NCBI GenBank assembly: GCA_029261435.1
Contig: JAJDBI010000090.1
Span: 1 to 31,075, forward strand
From: Nitrospinaceae bacterium
GTDB lineage: Bacteria; Nitrospinota; Nitrospinia; Nitrospinales; VA-1
Reading direction: 5' to 3'
DNA length: 31,075 bases
How positions within the stretch are numbered: position 1 is the first letter of the stretch; each line of letters starts with the position of its first letter. The notes under the pieces were generated by a model that saw only the letters and a program-made list of their open reading frames with translations, did no database searches and was not told where the DNA came from. The position numbers were made by a program, and so were the translations under genes. Shown here piece by piece: positions 9,191 through 17,436 of the stretch.

Positions 9191-9427
9191 TTAATTCATT
9201 TTTTTCGTTTGCAGTTTGGAAATGTTACGCATAATCTGTTGGTTGCATTCCACGCACAAATACCATTCTCCCGAAAAAATCCAACATTCTTCTTCAGCCC
9301 AGTGACGAGCGTCTTCTTTGCTTTCACAAAATTCTCCCGCCTGAACACAATCTTCAGCAATTTTAAGCTGGCAGGGAATTGCGAACCCCCCATCTCCATC
9401 CTCTAGATAAAAAAGTTCATCCGACAT
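9191..9427 (-). CDS. Small cysteine-rich acidic protein, unknown
   Basis: Seventy-eight residues with six cysteines, including CVEC at 58-61. The pattern could hold one zinc, but no known finger is recognised. The first half is acidic, the tail basic. AGGA lies about ten bases before the ATG, a fair ribosome site. It sits upstream of and in line with the DUF389 gene. Function unknown. Confidence 0.6.
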   Translation of the reverse strand: MSDELFYLEDGDGGFAIPCQLKIAEDCVQAGEFCESKEDARHWAEEECWIFSGEWYLCVECNQQIMRNISKLQTKKMN

Positions 9428-9570
9428 GGTTTATTCCTATTCTATAAGGGCATTAATACCCAGGTTTTTTAAGAATTATATCTCCGATCGGATTCAGTTC
9501 TCCCAATTAAAGATCAAACTGATTATAATGAACCCAGCGCCATTATTAAAGTGCCAGTTCATCGTGACAA

Positions 9571-9604
9571 TGATCCAGGGTTCTTGCCAAATCAACCCGG
9601 ATCA
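9571..9604 (+). repeat. Imperfect inverted repeat in the 9648 gene leader
   Basis: TGATCCAGGGTT at 9571-9582 pairs with AACCCGGATCA at 9594-9604, giving 11 pairs with a single bulged A and an 11-base loop. It lies 44 bp before the TPR lipoprotein start, between two divergent genes. It could act as a leader hairpin or binding site; no U-tract follows. Confidence 0.4.
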
Positions 9605-9647
9605 GATATGAATGAATTAACTTGAATCATTTCAACAGCAAAAAATC

Positions 9648-10379
9648 ATGTTTGTTTTTGTGCTGAAAATTTTAGGGTGCACAGCAAGCTCTCTTACTCT
9701 TTTAGCTTTTTTACTTGGTTGTGGGGAAAATAGCGACCTCTCCTCTCAACCCAAAACCCCTGAAGAATTAATTCTAAGTGCCACGGAAAAACAAAGAATC
9801 GGGGCTTATGATGAAGCAATTGAAGTTCTGCGTCAGGTTCTCATCCTCGACCCTAAGTCAGTTGCCGCTTATAACCGGATGGGACTGGTCTATAGTGAAG
9901 CGGATCAAAGAGGTGAGGCGATCGATTCTTTTAAAAAATCCCTTGATTTGGAGCCTGAAAACTTCCAAGCTCGAATAGGGTTAGGAGAGGTTTATTCGAA
10001 AATGACCCGGAACGATCTGGCCGTGGCAGAATTCTTAAAGGCTGAATCCATACAACCCAGCGATACGGAACTTCTTTTTAAAATTGCCCTGGAATATTGG
10101 TACGACCAGAAACTTGAGGAAACAGTACAATACTATCAGAAGATACTCGCCATTACCCCAGACCATATTCAGACTCATTTGAATTTGATCAGTGTGTACG
10201 AAAAATTGAAGAACTGGGAAAAAGCCCTTGAGGAAATTGAAACCTCAAAACGATTAGGAAGAGAAACTAATAACGATCATGCTATTGCGATAGCTGAAAG
10301 AAAGTTGGGTTTCATAAAAGGCCGAATGGATATGACCGCCAAGGACTACAAACGCAAAACCCAACCCCCGTTCGACTGA
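9648..10379 (+). CDS. TPR-repeat lipoprotein
   Basis: A 243-residue protein with a hydrophobic start and the lipobox LLGC, lipid-bearing Cys at 25, so it should be anchored to a membrane and face the periplasm. From about residue 38 to 220 it consists of tetratricopeptide repeats, about five, with typical phrases such as SVAAYNRMGLVYSEADQRGE. The tail is basic. It resembles the lipoprotein at 2794-3609 in layout but is not a close copy. Proteins of this kind serve as assembly scaffolds; its partners are unknown. No strong ribosome site is seen. Confidence 0.85.
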   Translation: MFVFVLKILGCTASSLTLLAFLLGCGENSDLSSQPKTPEELILSATEKQRIGAYDEAIEVLRQVLILDPKSVAAYNRMGLVYSEADQRGEAIDSFKKSLDLEPENFQARIGLGEVYSKMTRNDLAVAEFLKAESIQPSDTELLFKIALEYWYDQKLEETVQYYQKILAITPDHIQTHLNLISVYEKLKNWEKALEEIETSKRLGRETNNDHAIAIAERKLGFIKGRMDMTAKDYKRKTQPPFD

Positions 10380-10383
10380 AAAC

Positions 10384-10551
10384 CTATTTTCCGGTGGCCT
10401 TATGAATATTTTCTTTCAGCGAAGAAGATTTGTCTGGCGTAGGATCGATCAGCGGCCATATCAAAATAAAAATGATGAACCCGGCAACCACAATTCCAAT
10501 CGCGGAACCAATCCAGTCCATCAGGCCGTATTTTTCTTCGTCGTCACTCAC
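10384..10551 (-). CDS. Small one-helix protein with GTG start
   Basis: This 55-residue frame starts with GTG, whose last two bases belong to the TGA of the methyltransferase-like gene (GTGA overlap), so translation is probably coupled. An acidic start (VSDDEEKYGLMDW) is followed by one membrane helix, about 14-35, and a polar tail ending HKATGK. The clean overlap and amphipathic layout argue that it is real. No family is recognised. It is the last gene of a three-gene minus-strand cluster. Confidence 0.6.
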   Translation of the reverse strand: MSDDEEKYGLMDWIGSAIGIVVAGFIIFILIWPLIDPTPDKSSSLKENIHKATGK

Positions 10552-11063
10552 AGTCCATTTTTATCAAGTGAAAATTTTGGAATCCAGCGAGGCACCTTGT
10601 GCTCGTATTCTCTATAAGGTTCGCCAAATCTTTTTTCAAGATCCGGCTCTTCCCAAACGGGAATAAGAATCAGGCACAACCCACAAAAGACCATAAACCA
10701 CGCGCCTAAGAGAATCGAACCAAAAACAAGAGACTCTCCCAACAAAACCAGCCAGACCCCAACCATCATGGGATTGCGCAAATAGATATAGGGTCCTTCG
10801 ACCACTAGTTTTCTGGGTGGGTCAAACGGGGCAGGGGTGCCTTCACCCACCTCGGTGAACAGGGAGACCGTTTTCCAGCACAGTCCCGCACCTGATGTGA
10901 TCAACAAAGTTCCGGCAAAAAATTTCCAGCTATTAAAATCGTATGGGAAACGCTCAAAAACTCCCCCGGGTCGCGAACACCAGATCAGAAGAGCTGGTAT
11001 CACCCCCATCACATTCAACGGAAAAATCAGAAACGCCTTTACCAATGATCGAGATAGCTTCAT
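10548..11063 (-). CDS. Isoprenylcysteine carboxyl methyltransferase family membrane protein
   Basis: A 171-residue membrane protein with about four helices. The C-terminal half carries the family pattern: RNPMM at 96-100, then two helices, then EEPDLEKRFGEPYREY with the ending VPRWIPK. These residues line the S-adenosylmethionine site in ICMT and in the related phospholipid methyltransferases. Bacteria have no prenylated CaaX proteins, so the substrate is unknown, perhaps a lipid or a small isoprenoid thiol. Upstream in the same direction is a 25-residue membrane peptide, downstream a GTG-overlapping small protein. No strong ribosome site was seen. Confidence 0.85.
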   Translation of the reverse strand: MKLSRSLVKAFLIFPLNVMGVIPALLIWCSRPGGVFERFPYDFNSWKFFAGTLLITSGAGLCWKTVSLFTEVGEGTPAPFDPPRKLVVEGPYIYLRNPMMVGVWLVLLGESLVFGSILLGAWFMVFCGLCLILIPVWEEPDLEKRFGEPYREYEHKVPRWIPKFSLDKNGL

Positions 11064-11084
11064 GTCAGTTCTTATAAGCTTTGA

Positions 11085-11162
11085 TCAACCGTAGTCAAAC
11101 ACCAATAACACTATAAAACCTATGGTGACGGCGGCTGAAAACCACACCATGAATTTAAACAT
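11085..11162 (-). CDS. 25-residue single-helix membrane micropeptide
   Basis: The frame is only 26 codons long, but GGAGGT stands about nine bases before the ATG, one of the best ribosome sites in the window. The product is one hydrophobic helix (about 4-22) ending in VFDYG. Its size recalls small subunits that stabilise membrane enzymes, but I see no match to a named one. Its stop is 21 bp before the methyltransferase-like gene, so the two probably form one transcript. Confidence 0.6.
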   Translation of the reverse strand: MFKFMVWFSAAVTIGFIVLLVFDYG

Positions 11163-11209
11163 AATTCATTACCTCCATAAGTAAAATCGAAATCTGTCAG
11201 CATCGATTC

Positions 11210-12058
11210 TCACGAGGGCTTTTTCACAATACAAATTGCCCCCATAAACGTTTTCTCTGTACCCTTGTCGTATATTTTATTATTGGGTAAATTCCAGATG
11301 CCGTATGAATCTAACATCAGGCTATAGTATTTTCGTTCCTGCCAAGTCGGCGAATTTTCGTTTATGCAAAACTGGATTTTTAAGTTTACAGTAGCCCGGT
11401 CACCAAACCTGCGTGTTATTATTCTTGAATAGATGCCCTTGGGGTCCTCCGAGTTGACAATATCCATAATAGGCCTGCCGATGAGCTCTTTTACTTCAAA
11501 CTCTAAAAAAGTGCTGAACCTTGCATTGCAACTTAATATTTTTCCTTCTGTATCTAAAGAGAATACCCCATCGGATGATTTTTCAAGAATGACCCGGTAC
11601 TGATTTTGGCTCTCAACCAGTTCATTGTTTTGATCTTGCAGTTTCTTGTTTAGACTTTCTTTGTCCTGAATCAGCTGCTCTATTTTTAGATGCGTTTGAA
11701 CCCGGCTTAAAACCTCTTCTCTCTTAAACGGTTTAGCGATGTAATCCACACTTCCTACCTTAAAACCGCGAACGATATCCTCCACCTCAGTTTTAGCTGT
11801 CACAAAAATGACAGGAATTTCCTTGGTGACCGAATTGGATTTTAATTTTTCGCAAGTTTCAAATCCGTCAATTCCCGGCATCATCACATCCAATAAGATC
11901 AAGTCGGGCCGGTTTTTTTCTACAAGAGATAATGCAGCTTCGCCGTTCATGGCTATAGATATTTCAAAACCGTCTTCACTGAGGATACGCCGCAATACAT
12001 CTATGTTGGCAGGAGTATCGTCAACAATCATAACTTTCATTCCAGCTAAATCGGTCAT
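11210..12058 (-). CDS. Response regulator: REC receiver plus PAS domain
   Basis: A 282-residue two-domain signalling protein. The receiver (about 7-125) has the acidic pair D13-D14, phosphoacceptor D57 in LLLDVMMPG, T87 and K109, so it should be phosphorylated normally. A coiled linker (126-152) leads to a PAS domain at about 153-265 (YRVILEKSSDGVFSLD and onward). There is no DNA-binding, kinase or GGDEF output, so it may act through partners. No kinase gene is adjacent. The start has no clear ribosome site; M7 is a possible alternative. The leader contains a nested inverted repeat at 12090-12147. Confidence 0.88.
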   Translation of the reverse strand: MTDLAGMKVMIVDDTPANIDVLRRILSEDGFEISIAMNGEAALSLVEKNRPDLILLDVMMPGIDGFETCEKLKSNSVTKEIPVIFVTAKTEVEDIVRGFKVGSVDYIAKPFKREEVLSRVQTHLKIEQLIQDKESLNKKLQDQNNELVESQNQYRVILEKSSDGVFSLDTEGKILSCNARFSTFLEFEVKELIGRPIMDIVNSEDPKGIYSRIITRRFGDRATVNLKIQFCINENSPTWQERKYYSLMLDSYGIWNLPNNKIYDKGTEKTFMGAICIVKKPS

Positions 12059-12089
12059 AACAGTAGGATGGTTAATGGGGAAATAATAA

Positions 12090-12147
12090 TCTGTGTTTGC
12101 CGAGGGTCATCCCTCGTTGTTGAAGAAGGCTAGTTTGCAAACACAGA
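12090..12147 (-). promoter_or_regulatory. Nested inverted repeat in the regulator leader
   Basis: An outer arm CTGTGTTTGC (12091-12100) is exactly complementary to GCAAACACAG (12137-12146), extended by one pair at each outer end to 11 bp. Directly inside one arm sits a perfect hairpin, CGAGGG-TCAT-CCCTCG (12101-12116). The remaining 20 bases form an open side. As RNA on the minus strand this would be a 58-base structured leader ending 31 bases before the ATG at 12058. It matches no riboswitch I know. Confidence 0.5.
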
Positions 12148-12329
12148 ATTTTACAGCAATTCAGAGAGCTTACCACTTATTCTAATCGTTTAAACGGAGT
12201 TGTTCCACAGGAAATTTTTATATAAGCTTTGTGTTTTTCTAAAAAGCGGCTGGGGGGGGGTAAAAATTCAGCCTGATGAAGAAATGTGCTGACTTGGATA
12301 TGAATTTTTGCAGAACGAAAATATGAATA

Positions 12330-12362
12330 TTCATGCGCCCTTTAAATTAAAGGGCGCATGAA
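12330..12362 (-). terminator. Palindromic terminator-like stem after the helicase gene
   Basis: Arms TTCATGCGCCCTTTAA (12330-12345) and TTAAAGGGCGCATGAA (12347-12362) are perfectly complementary with one base between them, so the practical loop is the AT-rich centre. It starts nine bases past the helicase stop. A GC-rich stem at this place suggests termination, though no U-tract follows. Confidence 0.6.
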
Positions 12363-12370
12363 ATTGGATT

Positions 12371-13699
12371 TTAAGCACTCACTGCTGATCTGGGACTACG
12401 GCTTCGAGTCTTCTTTCCAGGTTTTGCTGAAAAGTATCTTTTTCTGTTTTGATTTTTGCCTGGTTTTGCGGCCGAATTATAATTGCGCCCCGACGAAGTT
12501 TTTCTTCCAGATGAGCTTCCACGTTTTGGTTTTGAGGCAATGGATTCTGAATGATAAGGATGATCAGCAATCACGGTTACCAACCTGTTAATGGTTCTCT
12601 CAATATTGTGCAGATAGCCTTTTTCGCCAGCGTCACAAAATGAAAGAGCCACACCCGTAGCTCCCGCCCGGGCTGTTCTGCCCACACGGTGTACATAGCT
12701 TTCTGCTTCATTAGGCAGTTCGTAATTGATAACGTGAGTGATTCCTTCCACATCCAAGCCTCTTGATGCGATATCGGTAGCCACCAGAACCCGGACTTTC
12801 CCGGCGCGAAACTTTCTCAATGCTTCCATACGTGCTGCTTGAGACTTGTTTCCATGAATCGAGTCTGCCTTGATTCTGGCTTTGCCCAGATTCTTGACAA
12901 TTCGATTTGCTCCATGTTTTGTTCTTGAGAATACCAGCGCTCTATGGATGCTGTCTTCCTGTAGCACCGATTCCAGTAAGGCTCCTTTGTTTTCGCGATC
13001 CACAAACAAAACACGCTGATCTATTCGATCCACAGTACTGGCCGGTGGGTTCACAGAAACCTTGACAGGGTCATTGAGGAATTGTTTTGTAAGGCGCAAA
13101 ATATCATCGGGTAGTGTGGCAGAAAACAACATCGACTGACGGTTGTCGGGTGTCATCGCGTAGATTTTTTTTATATCGGGCAGGAAACCCATATCCAGCA
13201 TGCGATCCGCCTCATCCAGGACAAATATTTCAATTTGATCCAGGCGAAGACATCTTTGCTGATACAAGTCGATCATTCTGCCGGGAGTAGCAATCAAGAT
13301 ATCTACTCCACGTCTTAAGGCACTGATTTGCGGTTTCGGGCTTACCCCTCCATATACAACTGCCTGCTTTAAACTCAGATGCTTACCATAAACCCGAATG
13401 CTGTCACTGATCTGTGAAGCAAGTTCCCGGGTGGGTGTGAGTATCAGCGCGCGTGGGCCTTTGGACCCTGGAGCTGGACGCTTTTCGGACAAGCGTTGCA
13501 AAATGGGCAGAGAAAAAGCCGCTGTTTTTCCTGTTCCTGTCTGAGCGCATCCCAAAAGGTCCCGACCTTCTATAAGGTGCGGAATGGACTTCTGCTGTAT
13601 CGGCGTGGGGGTGTCATACTTCTCACCACGGACAGCGCGGCAAATAGGTTCAGAGAGATTGAGGGCATCGAAGCCCGTGGTTGGTGATTCCATTAACAT
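12371..13699 (-). CDS. rhlE: DEAD-box RNA helicase, RhlE type
   Basis: An ATP-dependent RNA helicase for ribosome assembly or RNA turnover. From the ATG at 13699 it has 442 residues. The Q motif is followed by Walker A AQTGTGKT (52-59), TPTRELA, TPGR, DEAD (162-165), SAT (193-195) and HRVGRTAR (337-344). The C-terminal tail from about 385 is rich in K, R, S and G, as in RhlE proteins. An upstream in-frame TTG at 13729 would add ten residues, but AAAAGG stands six bases before the ATG, so I prefer the ATG. The leader holds a weak hairpin (13762-13790) and a run of ten G. It is probably monocistronic. Confidence 0.93.
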   Translation of the reverse strand: MLMESPTTGFDALNLSEPICRAVRGEKYDTPTPIQQKSIPHLIEGRDLLGCAQTGTGKTAAFSLPILQRLSEKRPAPGSKGPRALILTPTRELASQISDSIRVYGKHLSLKQAVVYGGVSPKPQISALRRGVDILIATPGRMIDLYQQRCLRLDQIEIFVLDEADRMLDMGFLPDIKKIYAMTPDNRQSMLFSATLPDDILRLTKQFLNDPVKVSVNPPASTVDRIDQRVLFVDRENKGALLESVLQEDSIHRALVFSRTKHGANRIVKNLGKARIKADSIHGNKSQAARMEALRKFRAGKVRVLVATDIASRGLDVEGITHVINYELPNEAESYVHRVGRTARAGATGVALSFCDAGEKGYLHNIERTINRLVTVIADHPYHSESIASKPKRGSSSGRKTSSGRNYNSAAKPGKNQNRKRYFSAKPGKKTRSRSPRSAVSA

Positions 13700-14049
13700 A
13701 GTTTTCCTTTTAGAGAACGGCAGGCTCAATAAATATGAGCATCGGCCATTTCATAGATGGTGCTCAAATCCATAATTGAGAATTTTGAGCTATAATTGAT
13801 AAAAGAGGATTAGAGCTAAAATGAGAAAACGGGGGGGGGGAATCAGACAACCGGGGATCCGGGAGGCTACTCAACCAAAAAACATTACCAGTTTCGGCAA
13901 TACACCTGTCATTCTCTAGACGGCTAAATCGCTTAAAGTATTTTTCATTATAAAACAGGTGCTTACAAAATACCAGTTCTTTTTTAACTCACTCGATGAG
14001 AGGGGATGATGCTTGATATTCCGACTTTTATCTTTGCTGTAAGCCTGCA
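13700..14049. other. 350-bp divergent gap with a G10 tract
   Basis: This region separates the helicase from the zinc-ribbon gene. It holds GCTCAAA (13762-13768) opposite TTTGAGC (13784-13790), a weak leader hairpin for the helicase, and ten consecutive G at 13831-13840. I see no supported coding frame. Confidence 0.5.
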
Positions 14050-14769
14050 ATGATTTGCCCAAAATGCCAATTTGAACAACCCGATGCCAATACCTGCATC
14101 CATTGCGGGGTGATCTTTGCAAAATATCAAGCCTATCTGGATCGGGAGAATAAAAGCAACGATGACAACAATATTGAAAGTGGAAAAAGTGAACTTACTG
14201 ACAAAATTCCCAGTCGCTTTGCTTGGTTAAACCACCCCTGGAAACGGGTTGGAACTCCCACATTCATTTTTCTTTCATTTTTGTTTTTCCTGCATTTGAT
14301 CTTTTTCCCCAAAACAACGCAAATAGAGGACTGGTCTTTATTTACAGGCCTGATTCATAATGTAAACCTCGTGTTTCATGAGGCAGGGCACGTTCTCTTC
14401 GGATTATTTGGCAACAACACCTTGATGGTTTTAGGGGGTAGCCTGAATCAATTGTTGATCCCTTTCATCATCTTTGCTTCTTTTTTTTATAAAAGGGATC
14501 GGGCAGGTGCCGCTTTTGCCCTGCTCTGGCTCTTTGGTAATTTTATCGACGTGAGTATTTATATGGCGGATGGGCGTTTCTTGAGGCTTCCCTTGATCGG
14601 AGGCCTGGGTATGGAGGCGCACGACTGGCGTAATCTGTTCAATCACTTCGACTTATGGGGCATCGATCAAATGCTCTCCAATATGATGCTTTATCTGGGG
14701 TGGGCGGGCATTATTATTGCGTGGATATGGTTATGCAAAAGCTGGCGAAGTGACCTCAATAAAGGATAG
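14050..14769 (+). CDS. Zinc-ribbon plus HEAGH membrane protein (M50-like)
   Basis: The 239-residue protein opens with a four-cysteine zinc ribbon (C3, C6, C16, C19), then a polar linker to about residue 65, then about five membrane segments. HEAGH at 110-114 is the HExxH zinc motif of intramembrane metalloproteases such as site-2 proteases. A later HDW at 191-193 in GMEAHDWRNL could supply a further ligand. The overall family is not the classic RseP type and lacks a PDZ domain. A protease role is therefore inferred from the motif. The ATG has no strong ribosome site. No anti-sigma factor lies nearby. Confidence 0.7.
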   Translation: MICPKCQFEQPDANTCIHCGVIFAKYQAYLDRENKSNDDNNIESGKSELTDKIPSRFAWLNHPWKRVGTPTFIFLSFLFFLHLIFFPKTTQIEDWSLFTGLIHNVNLVFHEAGHVLFGLFGNNTLMVLGGSLNQLLIPFIIFASFFYKRDRAGAAFALLWLFGNFIDVSIYMADGRFLRLPLIGGLGMEAHDWRNLFNHFDLWGIDQMLSNMMLYLGWAGIIIAWIWLCKSWRSDLNKG

Positions 14770-14933
14770 AATAATTCTGAAGTGTCGGGGATCCTAAAAC
14801 TTGTACCATTCAAATATTTATCAGGTGAGTTCTATGACAGGATTTCCGTATCAAAAATACATTTTCTTATTTCTTGAGTTTGTTTGGACTGGAAAGTTAT
14901 GATCCTACAACTTCTGAGGGCTGAGTAATTTTC

Positions 14934-15179
14934 TCAACTGGCAAGGATTTGTTCTCTTTGTGGGGATGTATAGAGACCATCTTCATCCCTCCGCTTTTTG
15001 TTTTGGATCACTACCTTCCGACACCAATCTTTACCCGAGTTTCCCTCTCTGGTCAGACTAAACTTTCTTAAGTCATCACATTTTGGGCAGTGTATATTTA
15101 TATTCCCCTCCAGGGCTTGGGAAAGCAGGAACCTCAGTTCATTGGAGCATTTTTCACAACTATAAACAAACGCGGACAT
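14934..15179 (-). CDS. Small two-CxxC zinc-finger-like protein
   Basis: Eighty-one residues with two CxxC pairs, C8-C11 and C31-C34, spaced as in a zinc ribbon. The C-terminal half is basic and polar. It may bind nucleic acid or a protein, but I recognise no family. The ribosome site is weak. It lies between the M50-like gene and marC, pointing the other way. Confidence 0.55.
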   Translation of the reverse strand: MSAFVYSCEKCSNELRFLLSQALEGNINIHCPKCDDLRKFSLTREGNSGKDWCRKVVIQNKKRRDEDGLYTSPQREQILAS

Positions 15180-15351
15180 AAAAATTATTCTGCAGGAAAA
15201 ATAACAAGGACAAACTTAAATTCAACCTAAATTAAAATGTAATTTTAGCAGCGCAAGAAATCAAGCCCCATATTAATAATAACTGTTTAAAAATTTGGAC
15301 TAATGCACTCAAAATAAAAAAAACTGAATATTTTCCGGGGAATCTATAAAA

Positions 15352-15972
15352 ATGGGCGATATTACCGAGTTGATTAAAACTTTTGTTATTTTACTGGCCA
15401 TCATTGACCCCATTGGTAACCTTCCTGTTTATATTTCCCTGACCGCCAAAAAAACCAACGAGGAACATAACTCAATAATTTTTAAAACTTGCTGCGCTTC
15501 GGTGGCTTTATTGACTGTGTCCTTCTTGTTTGGAAAATATATTGTGAGTTTTTTTGGTATTCAAATGCCGGCCTTCAAACTGATAGGAGGAATTTTTCTG
15601 GTCTATATCGCTTTTACTATGCTTACAGATAGTAAAACCTCGCATTTGCTATCCGAAGAAGGTGACGCAAAAAATGATATTGCGTTAATGCCTATGACTT
15701 TCCCGCTTTTTATTGGACCGGCCGCTATAAGTTTGGTGATCATTCAATCCAGCGAATTCACTTTATGGTCGGCCAAACTAATATCTATTGCAGAATTTGT
15801 TCTGATCGGTGTTCTGATCTGGATCTCTTTAACACTCGCAAATAGAATTTCACAGTTTTTGGGCAAAGGAGGCATCAAGTTTATCACTCAGATCATGGGC
15901 CTGCTTCTGGGGAGCCTGGCAATAGGAATCATTGCCGATGAATTAAAAGTCCTTCTACCCGGCTTGTCGTAA
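15352..15972 (+). CDS. MarC family integral membrane protein
   Basis: This 206-residue protein has the six-helix layout and signature of the MarC/UPF0056 family: AIIDPIGNLPVY at 16-27 and MTFPLFIGPAAIS at 114-126. The early name linked it to multiple antibiotic resistance, but that role was not upheld and the substrate is unknown. GGGGA lies about 12 bases before the ATG. Two small genes follow on the same strand after 40 and 13 bp, probably one operon. Confidence 0.9.
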   Translation: MGDITELIKTFVILLAIIDPIGNLPVYISLTAKKTNEEHNSIIFKTCCASVALLTVSFLFGKYIVSFFGIQMPAFKLIGGIFLVYIAFTMLTDSKTSHLLSEEGDAKNDIALMPMTFPLFIGPAAISLVIIQSSEFTLWSAKLISIAEFVLIGVLIWISLTLANRISQFLGKGGIKFITQIMGLLLGSLAIGIIADELKVLLPGLS

Positions 15973-16012
15973 TAATTGACCCGCAATAAAAATATTCTTA
16001 CACCCTGAAAAG

Positions 16013-16327
16013 ATGGATTTGGGAACTTTTTCTACAGTTGGCATTGTTGCTCTTTTTTTATTAGGGTTTTTGGTGAACTACCACCTTGAACCTGACATCA
16101 GGAAGAGCTCCGCTAATATGGTGTTCTTCGCATTTGCAGTTCTATTGATCTTTTCCAGTTTTAAAATGCTCTATACCGGAGAAATGGGGACTTTTAGTTT
16201 TCAGGAAGGGGAAGTGAAAATACTCATGGGAACCCATCCTCTGCAGTTCTGGGGAAGTTTGATTTTTAAATTTAGCCTGGGCAGTTTTATAATTTATATT
16301 CTGTTCCTGAAAATCAGAAAAAAGTAA
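16013..16327 (+). CDS. Small three-helix membrane protein, unknown
   Basis: The 104-residue product has three predicted helices, about 6-22, 36-54 and 82-100. A polar loop follows the second. The start has GAAAAG just upstream. It is placed 40 bp after marC and 13 bp before another small gene, so it should share their transcript. No family recognised. Confidence 0.65.
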   Translation: MDLGTFSTVGIVALFLLGFLVNYHLEPDIRKSSANMVFFAFAVLLIFSSFKMLYTGEMGTFSFQEGEVKILMGTHPLQFWGSLIFKFSLGSFIIYILFLKIRKK

Positions 16328-16340
16328 GGGGTTATTTTCT

Positions 16341-16619
16341 ATGACGGATGAAGAAGATTATTTTGAAAAATACGAAGAAGTTCCATTATATTTCTCGCAT
16401 TACTACAATTTTTTGTTCATTTATAAAAGTCAGAAAATGGAGAATGGTGACCAGATATTTTTACAGCTCGGCGGCAATATGGAAAAAGTTTCAGCCATGG
16501 TAGTCGATGTGAACGACCCTCTCACCCTCGACGAAAAAGCTGATGATGAGTACGCCTATATCAAAAACAAAAACAATCAAGTTGTTTGGAAACAGGGTGT
16601 TCCTCCAGAAGATGAGTGA
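16341..16619 (+). CDS. Small acidic protein, unknown
   Basis: Ninety-two residues, soluble and strongly acidic at both ends, with a central FLFIYKSQ-like strand and a beta-rich composition. AAGGGG lies about 11 bases before the ATG, a good ribosome site. It is the last of three close-spaced genes after marC. No family recognised. Confidence 0.65.
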   Translation: MTDEEDYFEKYEEVPLYFSHYYNFLFIYKSQKMENGDQIFLQLGGNMEKVSAMVVDVNDPLTLDEKADDEYAYIKNKNNQVVWKQGVPPEDE

Positions 16620-16699
16620 CCCGTTAATCATTCGCAAGGCGTTTCTTTAAAAGAGGCAGAGAGTAAAAGAGATGGCGCAAAAATATTGCACACGAAAAA

Positions 16700-17140
16700 T
16701 CAGTACCCATCAAGTAACGAGAAACTTTCTCTAAAGGTCTTCATAAAGTGAACTGCTAAAGAAGATTCACCCCGTATTAATTCATCGGTAAACCCTTTTT
16801 CAAGAAACTCGGAAAATCCTTCCAACTTAGACTTGTCTATAGACTCCAATTCGGCGAAGGCCATACTCCAATCCTTGAAGTTTCGAGCTTCAATCTTCTC
16901 GTCATGAACCAATTGGATGGATTTGTGCCTCTCATCTTTTTTGATCTTGTCAAACAATTTGAAAATAATCTGTTTCTCACCTTCTAAAATTTGCATGAAC
17001 GATTTATTGCGCTTGTGATAAACCAGCAAACCGGTTATCCCTAAAAGTTTGTTATTTTCCCGTGCTCCTTTTAAAATACCTTGAATATCACTGTCGGACA
17101 TTTCCTTTGTTGCTAAACTACAATAGAAGAGTTCATGCAT
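16700..17140 (-). CDS. BLUF-domain blue-light photoreceptor
   Basis: A 146-residue stand-alone BLUF protein, which binds FAD and signals on blue light. The key residues are present: Y6 and N30 (24 apart, as in AppA), Q50 in FMQILEG, and W91-S-M93 41 residues after the Gln. A two-residue insertion lies before Q50 compared with AppA. A helical extension follows at 98-146 with no enzyme domain, so it should act through a partner. Longer starts exist (TTG 17158, ATG 17149), but AAGGA stands eight bases before the ATG at 17140. It is divergent from a cyclic-nucleotide-binding protein gene. Confidence 0.9.
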   Translation of the reverse strand: MHELFYCSLATKEMSDSDIQGILKGARENNKLLGITGLLVYHKRNKSFMQILEGEKQIIFKLFDKIKKDERHKSIQLVHDEKIEARNFKDWSMAFAELESIDKSKLEGFSEFLEKGFTDELIRGESSLAVHFMKTFRESFSLLDGY

Positions 17141-17333
17141 GTTAAACATCCTTTCCAAGTGAGAAATGGGAAAAACTTAAAAACAGTCTTTTCATCAGGT
17201 AGATTCTTCTGATAAGTCTGCATGGTTTGAACTGCAAAAGAAAGATTTTCCCGAGTCAGTTTAGGTGGTTTTTTTAATGAGTTACTTTTTATGGTAAGGG
17301 TTTTAATTTGCATATCAAGAAAATATACAATAG

Positions 17334-17347
17334 TGCTATACATAGCA
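17334..17347. promoter_or_regulatory. 14-bp dyad between BLUF and CNB genes
   Basis: TGCTA at 17334-17338 and TAGCA at 17343-17347 form a perfect dyad around TACA. It lies 90 bp before the cyclic-nucleotide-binding gene and about 190 bp from the BLUF start. A regulator site is possible. It does not match the CRP consensus. Confidence 0.3.
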
Positions 17348-17436
17348 TTTAGAATATTCTATTAACATTTTCTGTTTTTCCATGAAAAATGTATAAACTA
17401 TTTTGTTTTAATCGCAATTGAATTAGGGGCGGAAGG

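Larger units (their letters stand above)
12059..12370. other. 312-bp gap with structured elements and a G tract
   Basis: The gap separates the response regulator from the helicase stop, both on the minus strand. It contains a nested inverted repeat (12090-12147), a run of nine G (12252-12260) and a long palindrome (12330-12362). No coding frame is supported. Confidence 0.6.

Noticed and set aside
17113..17343. 76-codon minus-strand frame overlapping the BLUF start
   Set aside because: No ribosome site; its last part overlaps the clearly conserved BLUF N-terminus in another frame.
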